Assembly (NCBI GenBank): GCA_036250225.1
Contig: JAPZLL010000023.1
Span: 518,253 to 582,252, forward strand
Origin: Cercophora sp. LCS_1
Taxonomy: Eukaryota; Ascomycota; Sordariomycetes; Sordariales; Lasiosphaeriaceae
Reading direction: 5' to 3'
Length of the DNA stretch: 64,000 nucleotides
The number at the start of each line of letters is the position of its first letter. Position 1 is the stretch's first letter. This document shows, in pieces, positions 45,731 through 58,391 of this stretch. The position numbers and the translations under genes were made by a program. The notes under the pieces were generated by a model that saw nothing but the letters and a program-made list of their open reading frames with translations, searched no databases and was not told the DNA's origin.

Positions 45731-47203
45731 TTACTCTGAATCAGATGAATCGTAGCTCACAAGACCAAGAGCTGACTTTCCGCCGCCCTGGTCAACAACC
45801 TTTGCGACTGGTTTCGCGGCAACATCAGCAGTGGCCATCTGAACGTCGGCTCTGGCAGCATCAGCCAAGCTCTGAAGGTGCTGGACATCCTCATCACTGT
45901 TGATCTCGCCCTCCTCTGATGAATCCTCCCCCGGGGGCGGCCGATTCTCAAATCTGACACTTCTCAAGCCCCGTCCACCCCTGCCACCTCTGCCACCTCG
46001 GCCGCGACCACCTCGGCCCCCGCGTGACTCTCGATTGCCTCTTGCCGGTCGTTCAGTCGATCGGGCTTGCTGCTTCTTTGGCGGTGGCTGCCGGGTAGCC
46101 TCGTCACCATCGTCGGCCGCGTCGTCGTCCTCTAAATCAGTGCGCTTCCGCTTCCTTCTCTCGGTTGAGCCCAAAACGAAGCCCTCGGGCAGCGGTGCTG
46201 AGGGTGGTAGAACATGGATGGTTGGGAATTCCACGACCGTGCGGCCTGACAGTGCTTGTGCGAGCGTTTCCGTGGATGACAGCGGGATAAGAACTTTGCC
46301 CTTGACCGGAACACCGGGCCTGTCGGCTTTCAGAAGGAAGAACTGCCAGTTGGTATATTCAGCCACACGTTCGTCGACGGGGCTGCCCGGGGCCGCAGAA
46401 CCATCAGTCTTGTTCCACGCTCCCGTAGCCGAATTCTGTAACGTATACAGGCTCAGTGTCCACGCCGTGGATCTTGAGTCCTGGGACGGTTCGATGGCAG
46501 TCTTCTTATGTCTCCTCCTCTTCTTTAGTGGCCCCTCCTCCTGCTCCTGGTCCTCTTCCTGCTCCTTATTCGCCATCCCTTTCCGCCACTCCACCATCGC
46601 ATCGAAAGCCTCGCACAATGTCTTGCCCTCCAACGATTTCCTCAACACTGTCCCCATTCTTTCAACAACCCACTCCACTTGCCAATGGATGCTGAACGTC
46701 CTCCTGTTCCACGCTGTTTCGTTCTCCCTCTGCCTCTTCATCCCCTGCGGCATCATCACAGCCTCGATATCCAGCTGCCTCAACCTTCTCCTCACGTGCC
46801 TGTCAAACGCAAGGCCTTCTTTATCTGTCTTCTCAACCAGCACATGGCGTAGCTCATCGCCATACCAGACCTTGTTGAAGACCTTATCGCGGTCCTGCGC
46901 AACCTGGACGTCCTTCTCACTGAGGATCTTGCGAACTTCGACCAGGTCCTTCTCGGTCCGCTCGCGCGCGCGTTCGATCGAGGTTATAAAGTTGAAATCG
47001 TGGTCGATGCCGGCGGGGGTGCGCAGCTTTGCGACGGGGATGAAGGCGCGCGGGTTGCGCTCGCCTGTGCAGTCGGCGCGCGCCTTGTGTTTTTGGATGC
47101 ACGGGAGAGAGCAGGTGCGAATGCTGCAGCCTGGGCAGCGGTACTTGGGAGGGTTGACGTGGCAGATTGTGCATAGCGACGTCAACACCGTTGGCTCGGC
47201 CAT
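45731..47203 (-). CDS. BCD1: Box C/D snoRNP assembly factor Bcd1-like, HIT zinc finger, 490 aa
   Basis: Single exon. Residues 11-46 form a HIT-type zinc finger (CTICHVNPPKYRCPGC, TCSLPCIQKHKARADC). The following helical and beta-rich domain (FVLRHV-type region around VWYGDELRHVLVEK, then WQVEWVVERMG) is that of Bcd1/ZNHIT6. The C-terminal part is low complexity: a bipartite basic stretch (KKRRRHKK), an RGG-rich patch (GRGGRGRGGRGGRGGRG) and an acidic end. Bcd1 is needed for stable box C/D snoRNA accumulation and snoRNP assembly in the nucleus. The RGG extension is more pronounced than in yeast. The finger leaves little doubt about the HIT class; Bcd1 identity is likely. Confidence 0.83.
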   Translation of the reverse strand: MAEPTVLTSLCTICHVNPPKYRCPGCSIRTCSLPCIQKHKARADCTGERNPRAFIPVAKLRTPAGIDHDFNFITSIERARERTEKDLVEVRKILSEKDVQVAQDRDKVFNKVWYGDELRHVLVEKTDKEGLAFDRHVRRRLRQLDIEAVMMPQGMKRQRENETAWNRRTFSIHWQVEWVVERMGTVLRKSLEGKTLCEAFDAMVEWRKGMANKEQEEDQEQEEGPLKKRRRHKKTAIEPSQDSRSTAWTLSLYTLQNSATGAWNKTDGSAAPGSPVDERVAEYTNWQFFLLKADRPGVPVKGKVLIPLSSTETLAQALSGRTVVEFPTIHVLPPSAPLPEGFVLGSTERRKRKRTDLEDDDAADDGDEATRQPPPKKQQARSTERPARGNRESRGGRGGRGRGGRGGRGGRGLRSVRFENRPPPGEDSSEEGEINSDEDVQHLQSLADAARADVQMATADVAAKPVAKVVDQGGGKSALGLVSYDSSDSE

Positions 47204-48731
47204 GTTTGCGATAATGGATGGTGGTGAGCGTTTTGCTGGAGGAACGAAGCAAAACGAGTTCGAGGGTGATTGAAGTGAAAATCCTTATCGTTCGCTTATC
47301 GCGACTTCTTAGTGGGGCGCTTGCCTGCCGGACGGGATGATCCACCACAGTTCACACCCGCTGGTCCCGTTACGGGTGGACGTCGAGCCCGCTGGGCCGC
47401 ATCCCGTGCAAGTGTAGTAAAGTTTGGGAAGTCAGACTTTGTGACTGAACACTGTTATACCTTTCTTATTGTTTCCGCTCTCCTAGCCTTGCAACTTAGT
47501 TTGATGCCAGGACTCTCAAGTACAGCTTATGAGCTCCGTCTGACAATCATCTCCCCTCCGCAACCACCATAGCCACACAGAAGGCAGACTCAAGCTCAGA
47601 TATCACTTTCCGTTATTCGTCGTTGATGCTACCGGCAGAATGCTCCTGTCTTGTCTTCTACTCACTTAGTTGATACAGGTCGATGGTATGATGGCACCGA
47701 TATCCCACTTCGTCGCGACGCCTCACTCATGGATACCTCTCTCGATTTCCCAGCAACCAGAGAAGATAAGATCCCTCGCCGATCCAGTTTTTCCCAAGAT
47801 ACAGCGTCCATGTATTCGGATATGCAATCGACGTGTGGCCGCGCCGTGCTTGGTAGTTCGTCACAGCCGGGTACCAGGCCCAAGCTTGAGCGCAGCACTT
47901 GAAGTTCCCGAGCGTTGTCATAACTTGTGCTCCGATTCGTTTTGGAAGCACCAAAACTAACGGCTCAGGGGTACCATACTTGCTGTCATGCGCAAGGCAT
48001 CATCTGCTTCCATGGAGGAGCGAAGCCAATTTGCAGCCAGCGTGTACCTGACCGCGCTCGAGGGAACGTTGCTGATCGGATCATATTTCTAGTCGTGGGG
48101 CTTGAATCATCACTCTAAATCCAATATGCCGTGTTGTTACCATAGTTGACGAGGTAGGTATTGACCAAGAAGATCAACAACAGTGATGCTCACGTCATCG
48201 GGATAGAGAAGGCCTACGCAACCACTTTCATACTTCCATACAACTTGAGGTCGGAAGAAGCAACCTGTCTTGGTTGATGCAGTGGCAGCAGTCACTTCAT
48301 AATTTGGCGCACAAACGCCGAGAGGAGCACGATGCCTCCCATGAAAACCCAACCGCCTTTCATTGCTATCGTGTCAGAAGATTGGGGTGCTGGTCAAGAT
48401 CCATACCATGTAGACATTGAACCAACCCTCGCCATAACAACAACCCAACCCCAGGCTAGACGTTAAGTGAAAATCTCAATCCAGGTCACCACTATGTTAC
48501 CAAGTCACACAGTTCTGCTAGAAATCTGGAGATTCAGGTATGCTGCGCGTTAAACCTCTCTGATGGGTATTGCCTGCCAATGTACAAAACCCAACCGGCT
48601 TCCCCTGTCCATCACCTCACCCGAGCATCCAGTCCAAACATCTCCACATCCAATCCGCAACCGAGGGGCCCCGAACCCTTGGATGCACTTTCCGCTCCAC
48701 CCAGCATCAAATCGGGATCATACACGATTCA
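47204..48731. other. Gene-poor region upstream of the tRNA gene
   Basis: 1.5 kb with only short, atypical frames; includes the BCD1 promoter. No gene seen. Confidence 0.5.
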
Positions 48732-48813
48732 TCGGGTATGGTGTAGCGGTAACATCGCTGACTCTCAACATTGAGTGTCTCAGCAGCCCGGGGTTCGACT
48801 CCCCGTATCCGAG
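48732..48813 (+). tRNA. tRNA-Glu (anticodon CUC) with an 11-nt intron
   Basis: Acceptor stem TCGGGTA pairs with TATCCGA, followed by discriminator G. The D-arm region is GTGTAGCGGTAACATC. The anticodon stem is GCTGA/TCAGC with anticodon CTC at 34-36 in a CTCTCA...C loop. T-arm: CGGGG-TTCGACT-CCCCG. Between positions 37 and 38 there are 11 extra bases (ACATTGAGTGT), at the standard place of nuclear tRNA introns. The mature RNA would be 71 nt before CCA addition. The body resembles other fungal tRNA-Glu genes (TATGGTGTAG). Confidence 0.88.
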
Positions 48814-51800
48814 CAAACGTCTGGCTCAGAGAAATCTGATCCTTCTTTTTTTCTGTTCTCCCAGCATCTAGTGCCAATGGCGATAGAGATTTCAACATTT
48901 TTAGTATTCCAAAGACTCGTAAACACATTGGGAGTTTTGGCTTTGTGCGTAACCCAACAGTGTACCTTGGCAAACAGGACGCATTGCTGGATACTGTACG
49001 ACGGCTGAGTTTGCTGGTCTTGGGCAATACGCCGATGTCACCGGACCCAGAGATGTTGCGGCACATGTTGTACTACTATCTTTCAAGTCTTTACGAACTC
49101 CGCCCTCGTTGTTGAAGCAAGGGAGCGAACTGCAGACTGGAGGTTGGGTACCTATTCGATGTGAACAGAGCACAACAAGTTGATGGTTGAATTGTCAGTT
49201 GTCAGTTCACCGAGTGTAGCTGATGCCACTTCAGGTGGCCTCGACTCAGATGACATGCATGCATTCCAAAACGGGGCCGGATGGATGATCGGACGGCTTT
49301 TGGGCCAGTTCAAGACTTTTGGAGCATCATCTAGAACGCGTCGAGATGTACATACTCCTTCTGTTTTCAGAAAACATTAGGCATAGCCATACGCTCGATC
49401 ACAAAAGGTCACAGGAGATAGGTAGAGTCATATCTACGTCCTCACCGTCCGGTTTGTGTGTTTGGAAGGGGAGGGGGATGATAGAACGAACTCAAGAATG
49501 CCAGCCAATGTCAAATTCTCACACCGACAATTGTATCCCGTGTCTCCTTACTTACGCATAGTATTTTCCCCATACCATGGAAAAACCAAGGCGAAGCTGC
49601 GGTGTTTACTGTGTAGCGCAGCGGGAAAGAGACCGACCGAGATGTCAACTCTCAAACGGGCTTAGCCAGGGGGCTTCCCGGGCGGGGGACAAATCGGGCG
49701 GCTTCCGTTGTGCAAAAACATGCAGTTGGGCTGCCAAGGGTGGCGAGGGAGCTGAGATGCAGACCGATCGAACCCCGCCGAGTGTCTCTGGTCGTTTGGT
49801 CTCAAAGGAACAGCTCAACCCGAAGCTGTCTGTATACACGGCCAAAGGGTTGTTTGTCTCGGAGCTTATGAGGGAAGCATTGAAGTCTAATGTAGATCGT
49901 TTGTTCTGTGGAAGCAAATGCCGTAGAGCCCGTAAATCCTGGGCTGCTGTGCGCCGTGAGACGGTTGAGGCGGGATGGCACAAGGGACATCAGTGCGGCG
50001 GGATAGCCAGCCTCATCCTTGGATCTCGACGCGGAGTTATTTCAACGCGCAGCGCAAACGAAGCAGAGGAATCGAAAAGCTGCAATGCTCTCCGCGGGCA
50101 TTTCATGTTACCGCTCCCATACGCTTCCAAAACATGTTTTCACTGGGATCCCAAGCAAACGACGAGAGTGGGGTGCGAATGTTCGTCCCGTCCGCTTCCC
50201 GAGACCCATCACCAGCTTGGAGCTCCCGGCCTTGCCCATTGGTCCCAATCAGGGTCGAAACCCGGAATCCTGCTGGGCGATAATGGGGGTGTTATTGAGA
50301 CGACCCAGACGGCTTGTGGTGTGTGACCCTGAGACGGGCAAAACCAAACGCCAAAGCCTAGTCCTGGTGCCCCTCACCTATATGACGACGGCGATATTGC
50401 CAGAAAAATAAAATGGCGGGGTTGACAGATAGGGGGAAGACTACTATCGCGTCTTTACACTAGCGCAGAGTAACCTCTGTATCTGTATCCGTCCACATGC
50501 AGCCGGCCAGTTCGAACCAGACGTGAGGGAGCATTTGGCCCCTCGGCATTCGACTGCTTTCTTTTTCGAAGACAGAATGCGACGTGACAGAGAAACATTG
50601 CACCAATCCGGAGCTGAGCTGGCGTTTTCGTGCTCAGAGCGCGGGCGGCGCCAGGACCACAGCGTTGGTGGTCGATCATCTGTGTGGAACTGCCCGTGGC
50701 GCTTGGGTGCGTCGTGATGCATGTGCTCTGCTGCCGTTTCGTGGATCTGAACGCCGGCACTGTTCGCAGCGTCGTGTTTCCCGCCTCGCGAAGTGATGTA
50801 TGGGAGATCTCAGTCCCAACTTTGGTCTCCACTGGCTGTGGTGGGCGGCGGGCGTGGGTGGTGGGGCACGGAAAAGAAGCAAGCCGGGACATGAGGTGAC
50901 GGGAAAAAAAGCAACGACAACGGCAACGGCGTGCCCGCTACGGGTCCCCAGGAGCGGTGAAAGGGACGCCGTCTCAAAAACATTTCTTTTCTCCCCCTGC
51001 GGGTTTTCTTTTCGAAGTCTCGAGAAAGCAATTGAGGATTGACCTTCTCTTGCCGGCCCGTTGCAATTCTTTCGGCGGAACTTGTCCAATTGCTGCTTTC
51101 GCTTTTCTGCTTGCCGACTGCACAATCACGCAACCACTTGACAGAAAGGTCAAAGCGCGCGCAACTTGGGGGCGCATCGAGGGGCTTGTGCGCCTACCAT
51201 TTTCGTGTCGTTTGTCTTCCTTTGACAGCGTTGCAGTCCTAGCTGTGTGTTTGCGCGACTTTCAATGTCTTTGTGACTGCCGGTTGCCGCCGCTCGACCT
51301 TGTCTTTTTGGCCTTTGGTACGGAGTGTCGCTTGGCTACGAGTCCTGTTTGCTGCCTCTTGACAGCACGAGTTCTGTGGCTTTGCGGCTTGCGGGGCTCG
51401 AGCAGGCGTTGATCGGCGTCAAAAACCAAGGTCTCGATGGCTTTGAGACAACGCGATGTGGCGGAAGCAACCGCAACTAGGCAATATCCCAGCCGTGATG
51501 GGCACCATTCCATATCCCGAAGCCATCACCACAACGCATCATCGGCATGACGAGTGTTCGGGTAGGTGCTTTGGGGTTTTGCCCGTTGAAAGTGGGAAGC
51601 AGGGGTCAACGGCTTGACCTTTTGTCAGCCCGCTCTGATCCGTCGCTGGCTCGTGGTGTCAACAAGTGCCCGTTTCCCTGGAGCGGTGGTGCCAAAACCA
51701 CTGACGGGAAGCAAACAAAGCTGTTGTGTCCGCTTTGGAGGGAGAGCCGGTGTTTCTCTTGTCGTCAACTCAGACTGAGAAACAGGCGCCTGGGGCTGTT

Positions 51801-53126
51801 GAAAAAGTGGCAGCCGCAGTGTCCCTTCATTTGACCCGACCGGCTGGCTCTCGACGTCGGATGTTTCTTAGAGGCGTGGCGTTGTGGGAAACGCACAAAC
51901 CATGGATACGCGACGATCTAACCCCTTTTCTGCTTCGATCATCAATGCAGGTTATGAAGGGCCTGGAAACACCAACGGCGCCCACAACGGCAACGGGCTT
52001 CTGCGGCCTTCGCAGTTTGTCTTTTTCGGTCGGCCTGGACGACGACGTCTTCACATTTCCAGATGACGGCTGCGTTTCGTCATGTCTTTGCGGCTCGCCG
52101 GGTGTCCGCGTTCCCTAGGGTGCACAAGGCCGAACATCAGCTCAAGGTCACCACTGCAAACAGTAATTGGACAAGAACGAGCGTCTTGTTGCTTCTCCTG
52201 ACAAAATTGAAGAAAGGCAGGGATTTTTCAACGCGACTGCTCGTGGAGGCAGCAGGGGAACGCGGGGGACCACACGAAGCCAGGTACCGGCTACCAAGCA
52301 ATAATTGTGAAACAGCGGGATTGTTGTGCAACAGTGGGCTTCATCCCAGGTACCTTGTACCTGATTCCCGAAATGAGGTTTTATCTCCTTGGCCCTCGGG
52401 CCCCTGCCCGACCCCTGGCCAGGTGCCCCTAGCTGCAGCATGGCCAGTGCTGGTGTGGCATTGGGGACCTCCTTATTTCCCAATCCCCCGTTGCAGCTTG
52501 GCTGCAGTGTGCAGACCTTCGCATGCAGCCTGCCTGCACCTTCCTTCCAATCCCCTCTTGCGGCGAATCCCTCCCGTTGCGCTGAGGACCCTGGGCTCCA
52601 GTGGTCCAGTGCTGTGCTCCCCAGCTCCCTGGCAGCGAAGACCATCACCCGTGGCCGACCCACGCCTTTCTTTTCAAGGTGCCTCCCGCCCTTTCCACTT
52701 CCTTTTCCTCTCCACAAGCTTGACACCCGTTCTCCACGGGCCTCCTTGTTTCTTCGCCCTCCTTCTTCCCTTCTTCCAGGAAGCTCCCAGCAGCTAGCTA
52801 ACCTCAACAGCAGCCTGCGGTTGCTTGTTTGCTGGCGTCGCCGTCTGTCGAAACGCAGACGAGAAGCTTCGACCTGGGATACCGCTGAAGCAGTGTCCAG
52901 CTTCACAGTCGATCCACCACGATTGCCTCTCGAGCACCGCCTTATCTTCTGATACGCTCTCAACTCGAGCAATTCGCACACAGCGGGCGCTTGTGTGCTC
53001 GATACGATCCTCAGGAGGAACGAGGAAGTTTGTTGTTTAGTTTCGACACACAGGTCCCTAGAGGGACTGTGGGTCGCGCGTTTTGCCCAAACCAGACCAC
53101 CGGAAACTCCGACCATCAAAGTCAAA
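48814..53126. other. 4.3 kb gene desert before the DENN gene
   Basis: No gene with recognisable content on either strand. The larger open frames (49577-50326 plus; 52148-53200 minus, the latter antisense to the first DENN exon) have random-looking composition. The 3' third is rich in CT/GT tracts (about 51540-52800), as expected for a long promoter and 5' leader of a filamentous-fungal regulatory gene. Confidence 0.5.
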
Positions 53127-56038
53127 ATGGCGCCTTCGTTGAACGCCCACTCCTCCTTCCAACGGCCCCGGACGGGTGACCGCGAGGGCCGTCCTGGCAC
53201 TCGGGATCAGGCCGACAGCAACCTCATTATTCCAAGCCGCACTTCGTCCCTCCACTCGCGCATCACGCAGCCGATCCCATCGACGCTTGCCGTCAAGCCG
53301 CAGCAAAGAACGCCCAAGACTCTCACCCATGCGTACATGGTGTGTGGTGTTGGCCGTGAGCCTTCGCAATGGGTCAAGGCCCCGGCGCCTACCCAGGGAA
53401 AGATTGGCCACATGAAGGGCGCCGTGGGTCAGTTCTGGCTGCCCGAGATCTTGGGAAGTAGCCCGAGGTTGGAGCAGGATAACGAGATCGCGCGGGCTCT
53501 GCATGCCGCTATGAGGGTATGTGTTTCCTCGAGGGACTCTGCGACTGAGCTGGCCACAAACTAACAGGCACGTAGGCTTGCTTCCCCCATGATGTCGAAA
53601 TTTGCACCGGCCGAAGCCAGCCGCATTGTGTGCACCACGCTTTTGTGCTTCAGCAGGACTCGTCTCACACTCTTTACGGCATCTGTTTGCGTGTTTGGTC
53701 GCGCGCTGACGAGAAGCGCGCCGAGACGATCCGCGAACTGAGGAAGAGGACCGAGCCTGACTTTTACGACAACGCAGATGAGCAATACTGGATTCCGTAC
53801 TGCTTGTCGTTCCTCTCCCGCTACCCTCTGTACAACTTGCTGGGAGACTACCTGCGTGGAATGTGGATCCACTGGAACAAGGCGACAAACCTATTCCACG
53901 CCGAGGAGGTTTCGCGAATTCTGAGCTTCCCGGCCCCCCGCCTCAACGATCTGGTCCGTATCGACATGAAGGACTATGCTCTGTGCTATCAGTTTCCCTC
54001 TTCGCCGACGGGTTTCCAGAACTTTGCCATGTGGCCCCTGTTTTGCTGTCTATCGATTCCCAACATCGTGGGCGTCATTGAGGCTGCCATCTCACCCACC
54101 CGTCGCATTATCTTTGTCAGCCACTACCCTGCCATGCTCACCATGGCTGCCGAGACTGTGAGATACTGTGTTCGCGTCTATGAGTGGAGTGGTCTGTATG
54201 TTCCTGTTGTGCATGCTCGCCATGCCAAGGAACTCGTCCAGGAGCCTGGCCCGTACATCTTGGGTATCACTGCTGAATGCAGAACGCTCTTTACTGCACC
54301 AACCGACGCTCTCGTGGTCGACTTGGACCGAAACTTTGTCTTGACTTCGAGCCCGCCTACAGCTCTCAACCCCAGCCAGCGTAACAAGTTTGTCACTCGT
54401 CTTACCCAGTCTCTCAACGGAGATGTCACGCCCTCGGGTGTTCCCCAGCATCTTCGATCAGCGTACGGCGGTGGCAAGCTCGTCCCGGCTGGTCAGATCA
54501 TTGTGATGCGCGGTGAGGTTGAGTCAATCCAGGACCCCGAGTGGTGGAATCAGGATGCCGTCATGGCTGTCATGGACCACGTCTGTGAAAAGATGGTATG
54601 CTATCCGATTCTGGAAACTCTTTGAAGCTTGCTAACATAATCACAGGGTCGCAACAGCGGGTTGAAGGCGGTCTTTGGTGGATCGGTTAAGAAGCCGCTG
54701 ATGACCAAGGTTTCGATGAGGCATCTTAATGAGATTGTCCGCGAGCGCAACCAGTACTCCCGCGATGCATTGGAAGCCTGGCAGGATTTTATCAACCTTA
54801 AGGGGCGGATGGAGACCGAGCTCGCCAAGGTCACCAAGAGGAACAACTACCTGGTTGAGGAGTTAGAAAGTTGGAAGCAGCAGTTCCTCAAGTTCCAGGC
54901 GTTTGCGGAGACGCTCACCAAGGAGACCCAGGATCTCAAGGTTAAGATCGAGAACCATAAGAGGGAGAACCGTCGTCTGGGTGGCCTTATCGACCAGCAG
55001 AAGGATGACAACGCCAGGCTGTCCGTTCGCCTTGCTGGCACTGAGAAGCAACGTGACGACGCCCTGGAGGCTCTTGTCTTGCAGCAAGAAATTGCCGAGG
55101 AGCTTGAGCGGGAGCGCAAGAGGAATAGGAAGGAGCTCACTGCTCTGCAGCACACCAACGTCACCATCCTTCGCCAGCGCGACGAAGCCCGTCGTGTTGT
55201 GCTGCATCTGCGCAGCTTGATCTCAGGTCAACACCACCACATGGAGCACTTGGTCAAGTCTCTCACTTCGCCCAACGAGCTGGCGGCTGAGATTGAGGCT
55301 GGTTTCGCTGCACAGGAGGAGGCGGAAGACGAAAAAGAGGGTAAGCAGACACCATTGGCTAGTTGTAACGTACAAAACACTGACAGCAACTGTGCAGGAA
55401 CGCCGGAGGAGGAGACAAGGTTTATCAAGAACCTTACTCGCGCAAGCAGGCGCATTTCCACCCAGACGTTCGTTGACGTGGCAGACCGCCACCTCAAAGA
55501 CAAGACGGACGCCATCGCACATATCATCCGCAATATTGCAGAGCAGTGCCAGGCCGCCGTCGAGGGTCTACAACTGGCCCAGGATGCCGAACTCGGGACT
55601 CCCGATCGGCCAACATCCCGTGAACGTCCGAATTCTCGCACGATGCTCAAAGGCCGCCGGGGGAGTAATCTCTCCGTTGCCCACAGTGACGACGGCCAGT
55701 CGGCCGCAACTTCGGAGGCTGGAGATGACAGCCTCCTCCGACCCAGCAGCGGGCGGGCGTCTAGCATCCCACCCACACCGGATCTCATTCCCAACCGCAG
55801 CAGCACTAGCATGTCGATCGCGAGCACGGCCACGACCCCTGAGCGCACCTCCCAACAGTATATGGTTGGACATGACATCCCCACCAAGATCGTCGAGGAC
55901 GACGAGGACGACCTCTCCGGTGACCAGAGTGACACCAACCCCATCCCCCAGGAGCCGGGAGTCGTGGGCAAGCACGCCGAGAGCCTGATCCACAGACCGT
56001 CTGGCGCCAGGATCAGCGCTCTGGGGAGCTCTCGTTAG
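53127..56038 (+). CDS. DENN-domain protein with coiled coil, 914 aa
   Basis: Exons 53127-53516, 53576-54595, 54647-55340 and 55398-56038. The tripartite DENN module spans residues ~65-480: a u-DENN part (THAYMVCGVGREPSQWVKAP; HHAFVLQQDSSHTLYGICLR), the core (YWIPYCLSFLSRYPLYNLLG; RIIFVSHYPAMLTMAAETVR; PYILGITAECRTLF; LVVDLDRNFVLTSS) and the d-DENN tail. About 200 residues of coiled coil follow, then a Ser/Thr-rich tail. DENN proteins are mostly guanine-nucleotide exchange factors for Rab GTPases in membrane traffic; the Rab here is unknown. The last intron (57 nt) is a multiple of three without stop, so retention would add 19 residues. Start: the first ATG of the open frame after the leader (MAPSLNAHSS). 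Confidence 0.86.
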
Positions 56039-58391
56039 GACGAGATCCTTTCGGAGGCGGTTGCTGAGTGCTGCTGAGTAGGTGGCGATGATGTGGTTTT
56101 GTGTTGCTTCTGTGGCGAGCTTTTTGCGCATCTGTCTATACCAATGTTCCTTTTTATTTCCTCTCACATGAGGGTGGCTCTTTTTATGTGGCTCTTTCCA
56201 TACACGAAACCGTTTTTCTCATGGCGTTTAAGAATACCGATTTCCACATGTTACCATTATTGTCTTTACACCAACCACTTTTCCCTTAGTCTTGCTTTAT
56301 CCTTCCGCGCTCATCCGAATCTCCCGTTGTACTCGATCGACACCTTGGGCAGGGCTAATTCCGATTCTTCTGTCTTCTTTACCACGTTTAGTTATGGATT
56401 TTGTGTCGAAAGGAATCTGTGTCGAGGAAGACAGATATTTATGCTCGGGCCCTGGGTTGGAAGGAGGAGAAAATGGTGAATGCTGTACGCTGTTCTTTGG
56501 TGAGAGGAGAGCACGAAGACGGGAGGTTGGTAAACTTGAAGGTTAGGTAGTTGATGTCATACCTATTAAAACTGCCTTCATCTGATTGACCTTGGTAACA
56601 TATGTCCCTGAGACCTTTTGAGTTTCTTGGTTGAAATGGTTTTGTCATTTGATCAGTTTTTGTCATTGCCTTGAAGAAAACATGTGGGGATGACAGCCGA
56701 TAACCTCTGGTGGGGTGAAAATCGCAGTGTTTAGATGGGTTGAAACGACAAGGTGCCAGTGCTCGCGAGGTAGCCTATCCCTCCCGACTTCAACGGTTCG
56801 CTGTTGGTTCGCCATGGTTCGCGAGAACAGTTTCCCCCTCTTGCGATAAAAAAAATGCAGTGAAGCCGCCTTGGGTTGTTAAAATGAATGCCCAACAAAT
56901 CGGATCGCTTCACGAAAGCCTCATCAACCCATTACCATGGTCTTGTAGACTACTTTGCAGAATCTTGAGCACGCATTCCCAATTGGGCAAGCGCCGAGCT
57001 GTTACAGAGTCGCATCGTCACACGTAGCATCCATGGATCTGCGGCGGACAGCCACGCGGACATGAGCATCTCACAAAACTCTCTGTGCTTTGAGGCCTAC
57101 CATGTCATTATCAAGACATTTGGCACTTATTCATACGCCCTGCAGGTCCACCTACTTTAACTGCTAGTGACTACGTCCTCCAACTACGTGCATCTATTCC
57201 GTACCCTTGGCTTGCCCAGCAGCCCTTGGCGGCGTCATGGTATACTGAGCACTCACCCTGAAGCTAGCCTGTGTGACCACTCACCTACCTGCTTGATAAC
57301 CTAGCATGCGGATAGAGCCGCCCGGTTATCGCGAACTGCGGTGACGTTCTATATCGTAGCCCATCGTCTAGGCAAAATGGACTTCAACGCTGTGGTGCTC
57401 TTCTCAGCCACGTCTTGGTCGCGGTGTCGTCGTGTACCCCTGTTTTTTTTTTTTCCAGCGCCACATCAAGGCCACTCTAGACTAAAAATGCAGTGAAGGA
57501 CCGAATTGGGAACGCCGAATTCGTTGGGCAACTTGGTTAAAGAGATCGATTATGTGCGTAAGGCATTGGGCCATTTCGTAGGAGTTAGCGGTGAAGCACG
57601 TGGCGTGTCAAAGATGTTCCTGATATTACGATGGAAGTGGTCCAGAGAGCCGAGTAAGTGTGGGATGAAGCTTTGCTTCTGGCAGAGAAACTAGTGTCAA
57701 ATATCATGGGGATTAACTACTCCTTGCGGATTGAAAGTTAGTCACACTTTTGACTTTGGGTGTGGGCTTGAGGGTCAGGAGTGCTTCCATCTTCACACGA
57801 GCGACGGTAACAATCACAGTGAGAATGGTACGAGACTTTCTTTCTCCCCACGGGGAAAGACTTATTGTATTTTTTTGTTCGGCTCAAGCAAGCCGTGTCC
57901 CATGTCCTTGGCCGGCCGGTGGCCATGTTGATCATGTCCCATCACTTGTCCGTTCAACTCATACAATGCGATCATGTCATCATTCAGTCGCATGGAAAAA
58001 CAGGCTCGCTAGACTCCTTCCATCATGATGCCACGGTTTGCGATCATCGAGTGACCCAGATCATGGGCTGACCCCAAAGTCCCCGAGCACCCAGGGAAGG
58101 ACTCAGAAAAAGGCAGCGCTCCATACCTGCCGCCATCCCCTAGACTACCCCACAGCCTCTGTGGTGTAGTGCCAACCGACTGCCTGATTGTCAACCATGG
58201 CATTATCCCATTTCATCGCTTCGTCCTCAAAAAGAAAATAGAAAGCCAGCCCAAACACCGGGCCAGGATATTTTTGCATCCGCAGATAAAAGCAAACGCA
58301 TTCCCGAAATCCAGAGGTATTGAATGATGTTCATACAAGGCGCCGAATTGTTGATCCCAAAAAACGGCCGGGAATGCGATTCGGAATGCCA
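56039..58391. other. Gene-poor convergent region between DENN and SCD6 genes
   Basis: 2.35 kb between two 3' ends. Only short frames and T runs (for example at about 57445-57457) were seen. Unusually long for a convergent spacer in this window; no transposon, tRNA or rRNA signature was recognised. Confidence 0.5.

Noticed and set aside
49577..50326. 249-codon plus-strand frame in the gene desert
   Set aside because: No recognisable motif; Ser/Arg/Gly/Cys-biased composition typical of chance frames in GC-rich DNA.
52148..53200. 350-codon minus-strand frame overlapping the DENN first exon
   Set aside because: Low-complexity Arg/Gly reading of the CT-rich leader; conflicts with a well-supported gene.
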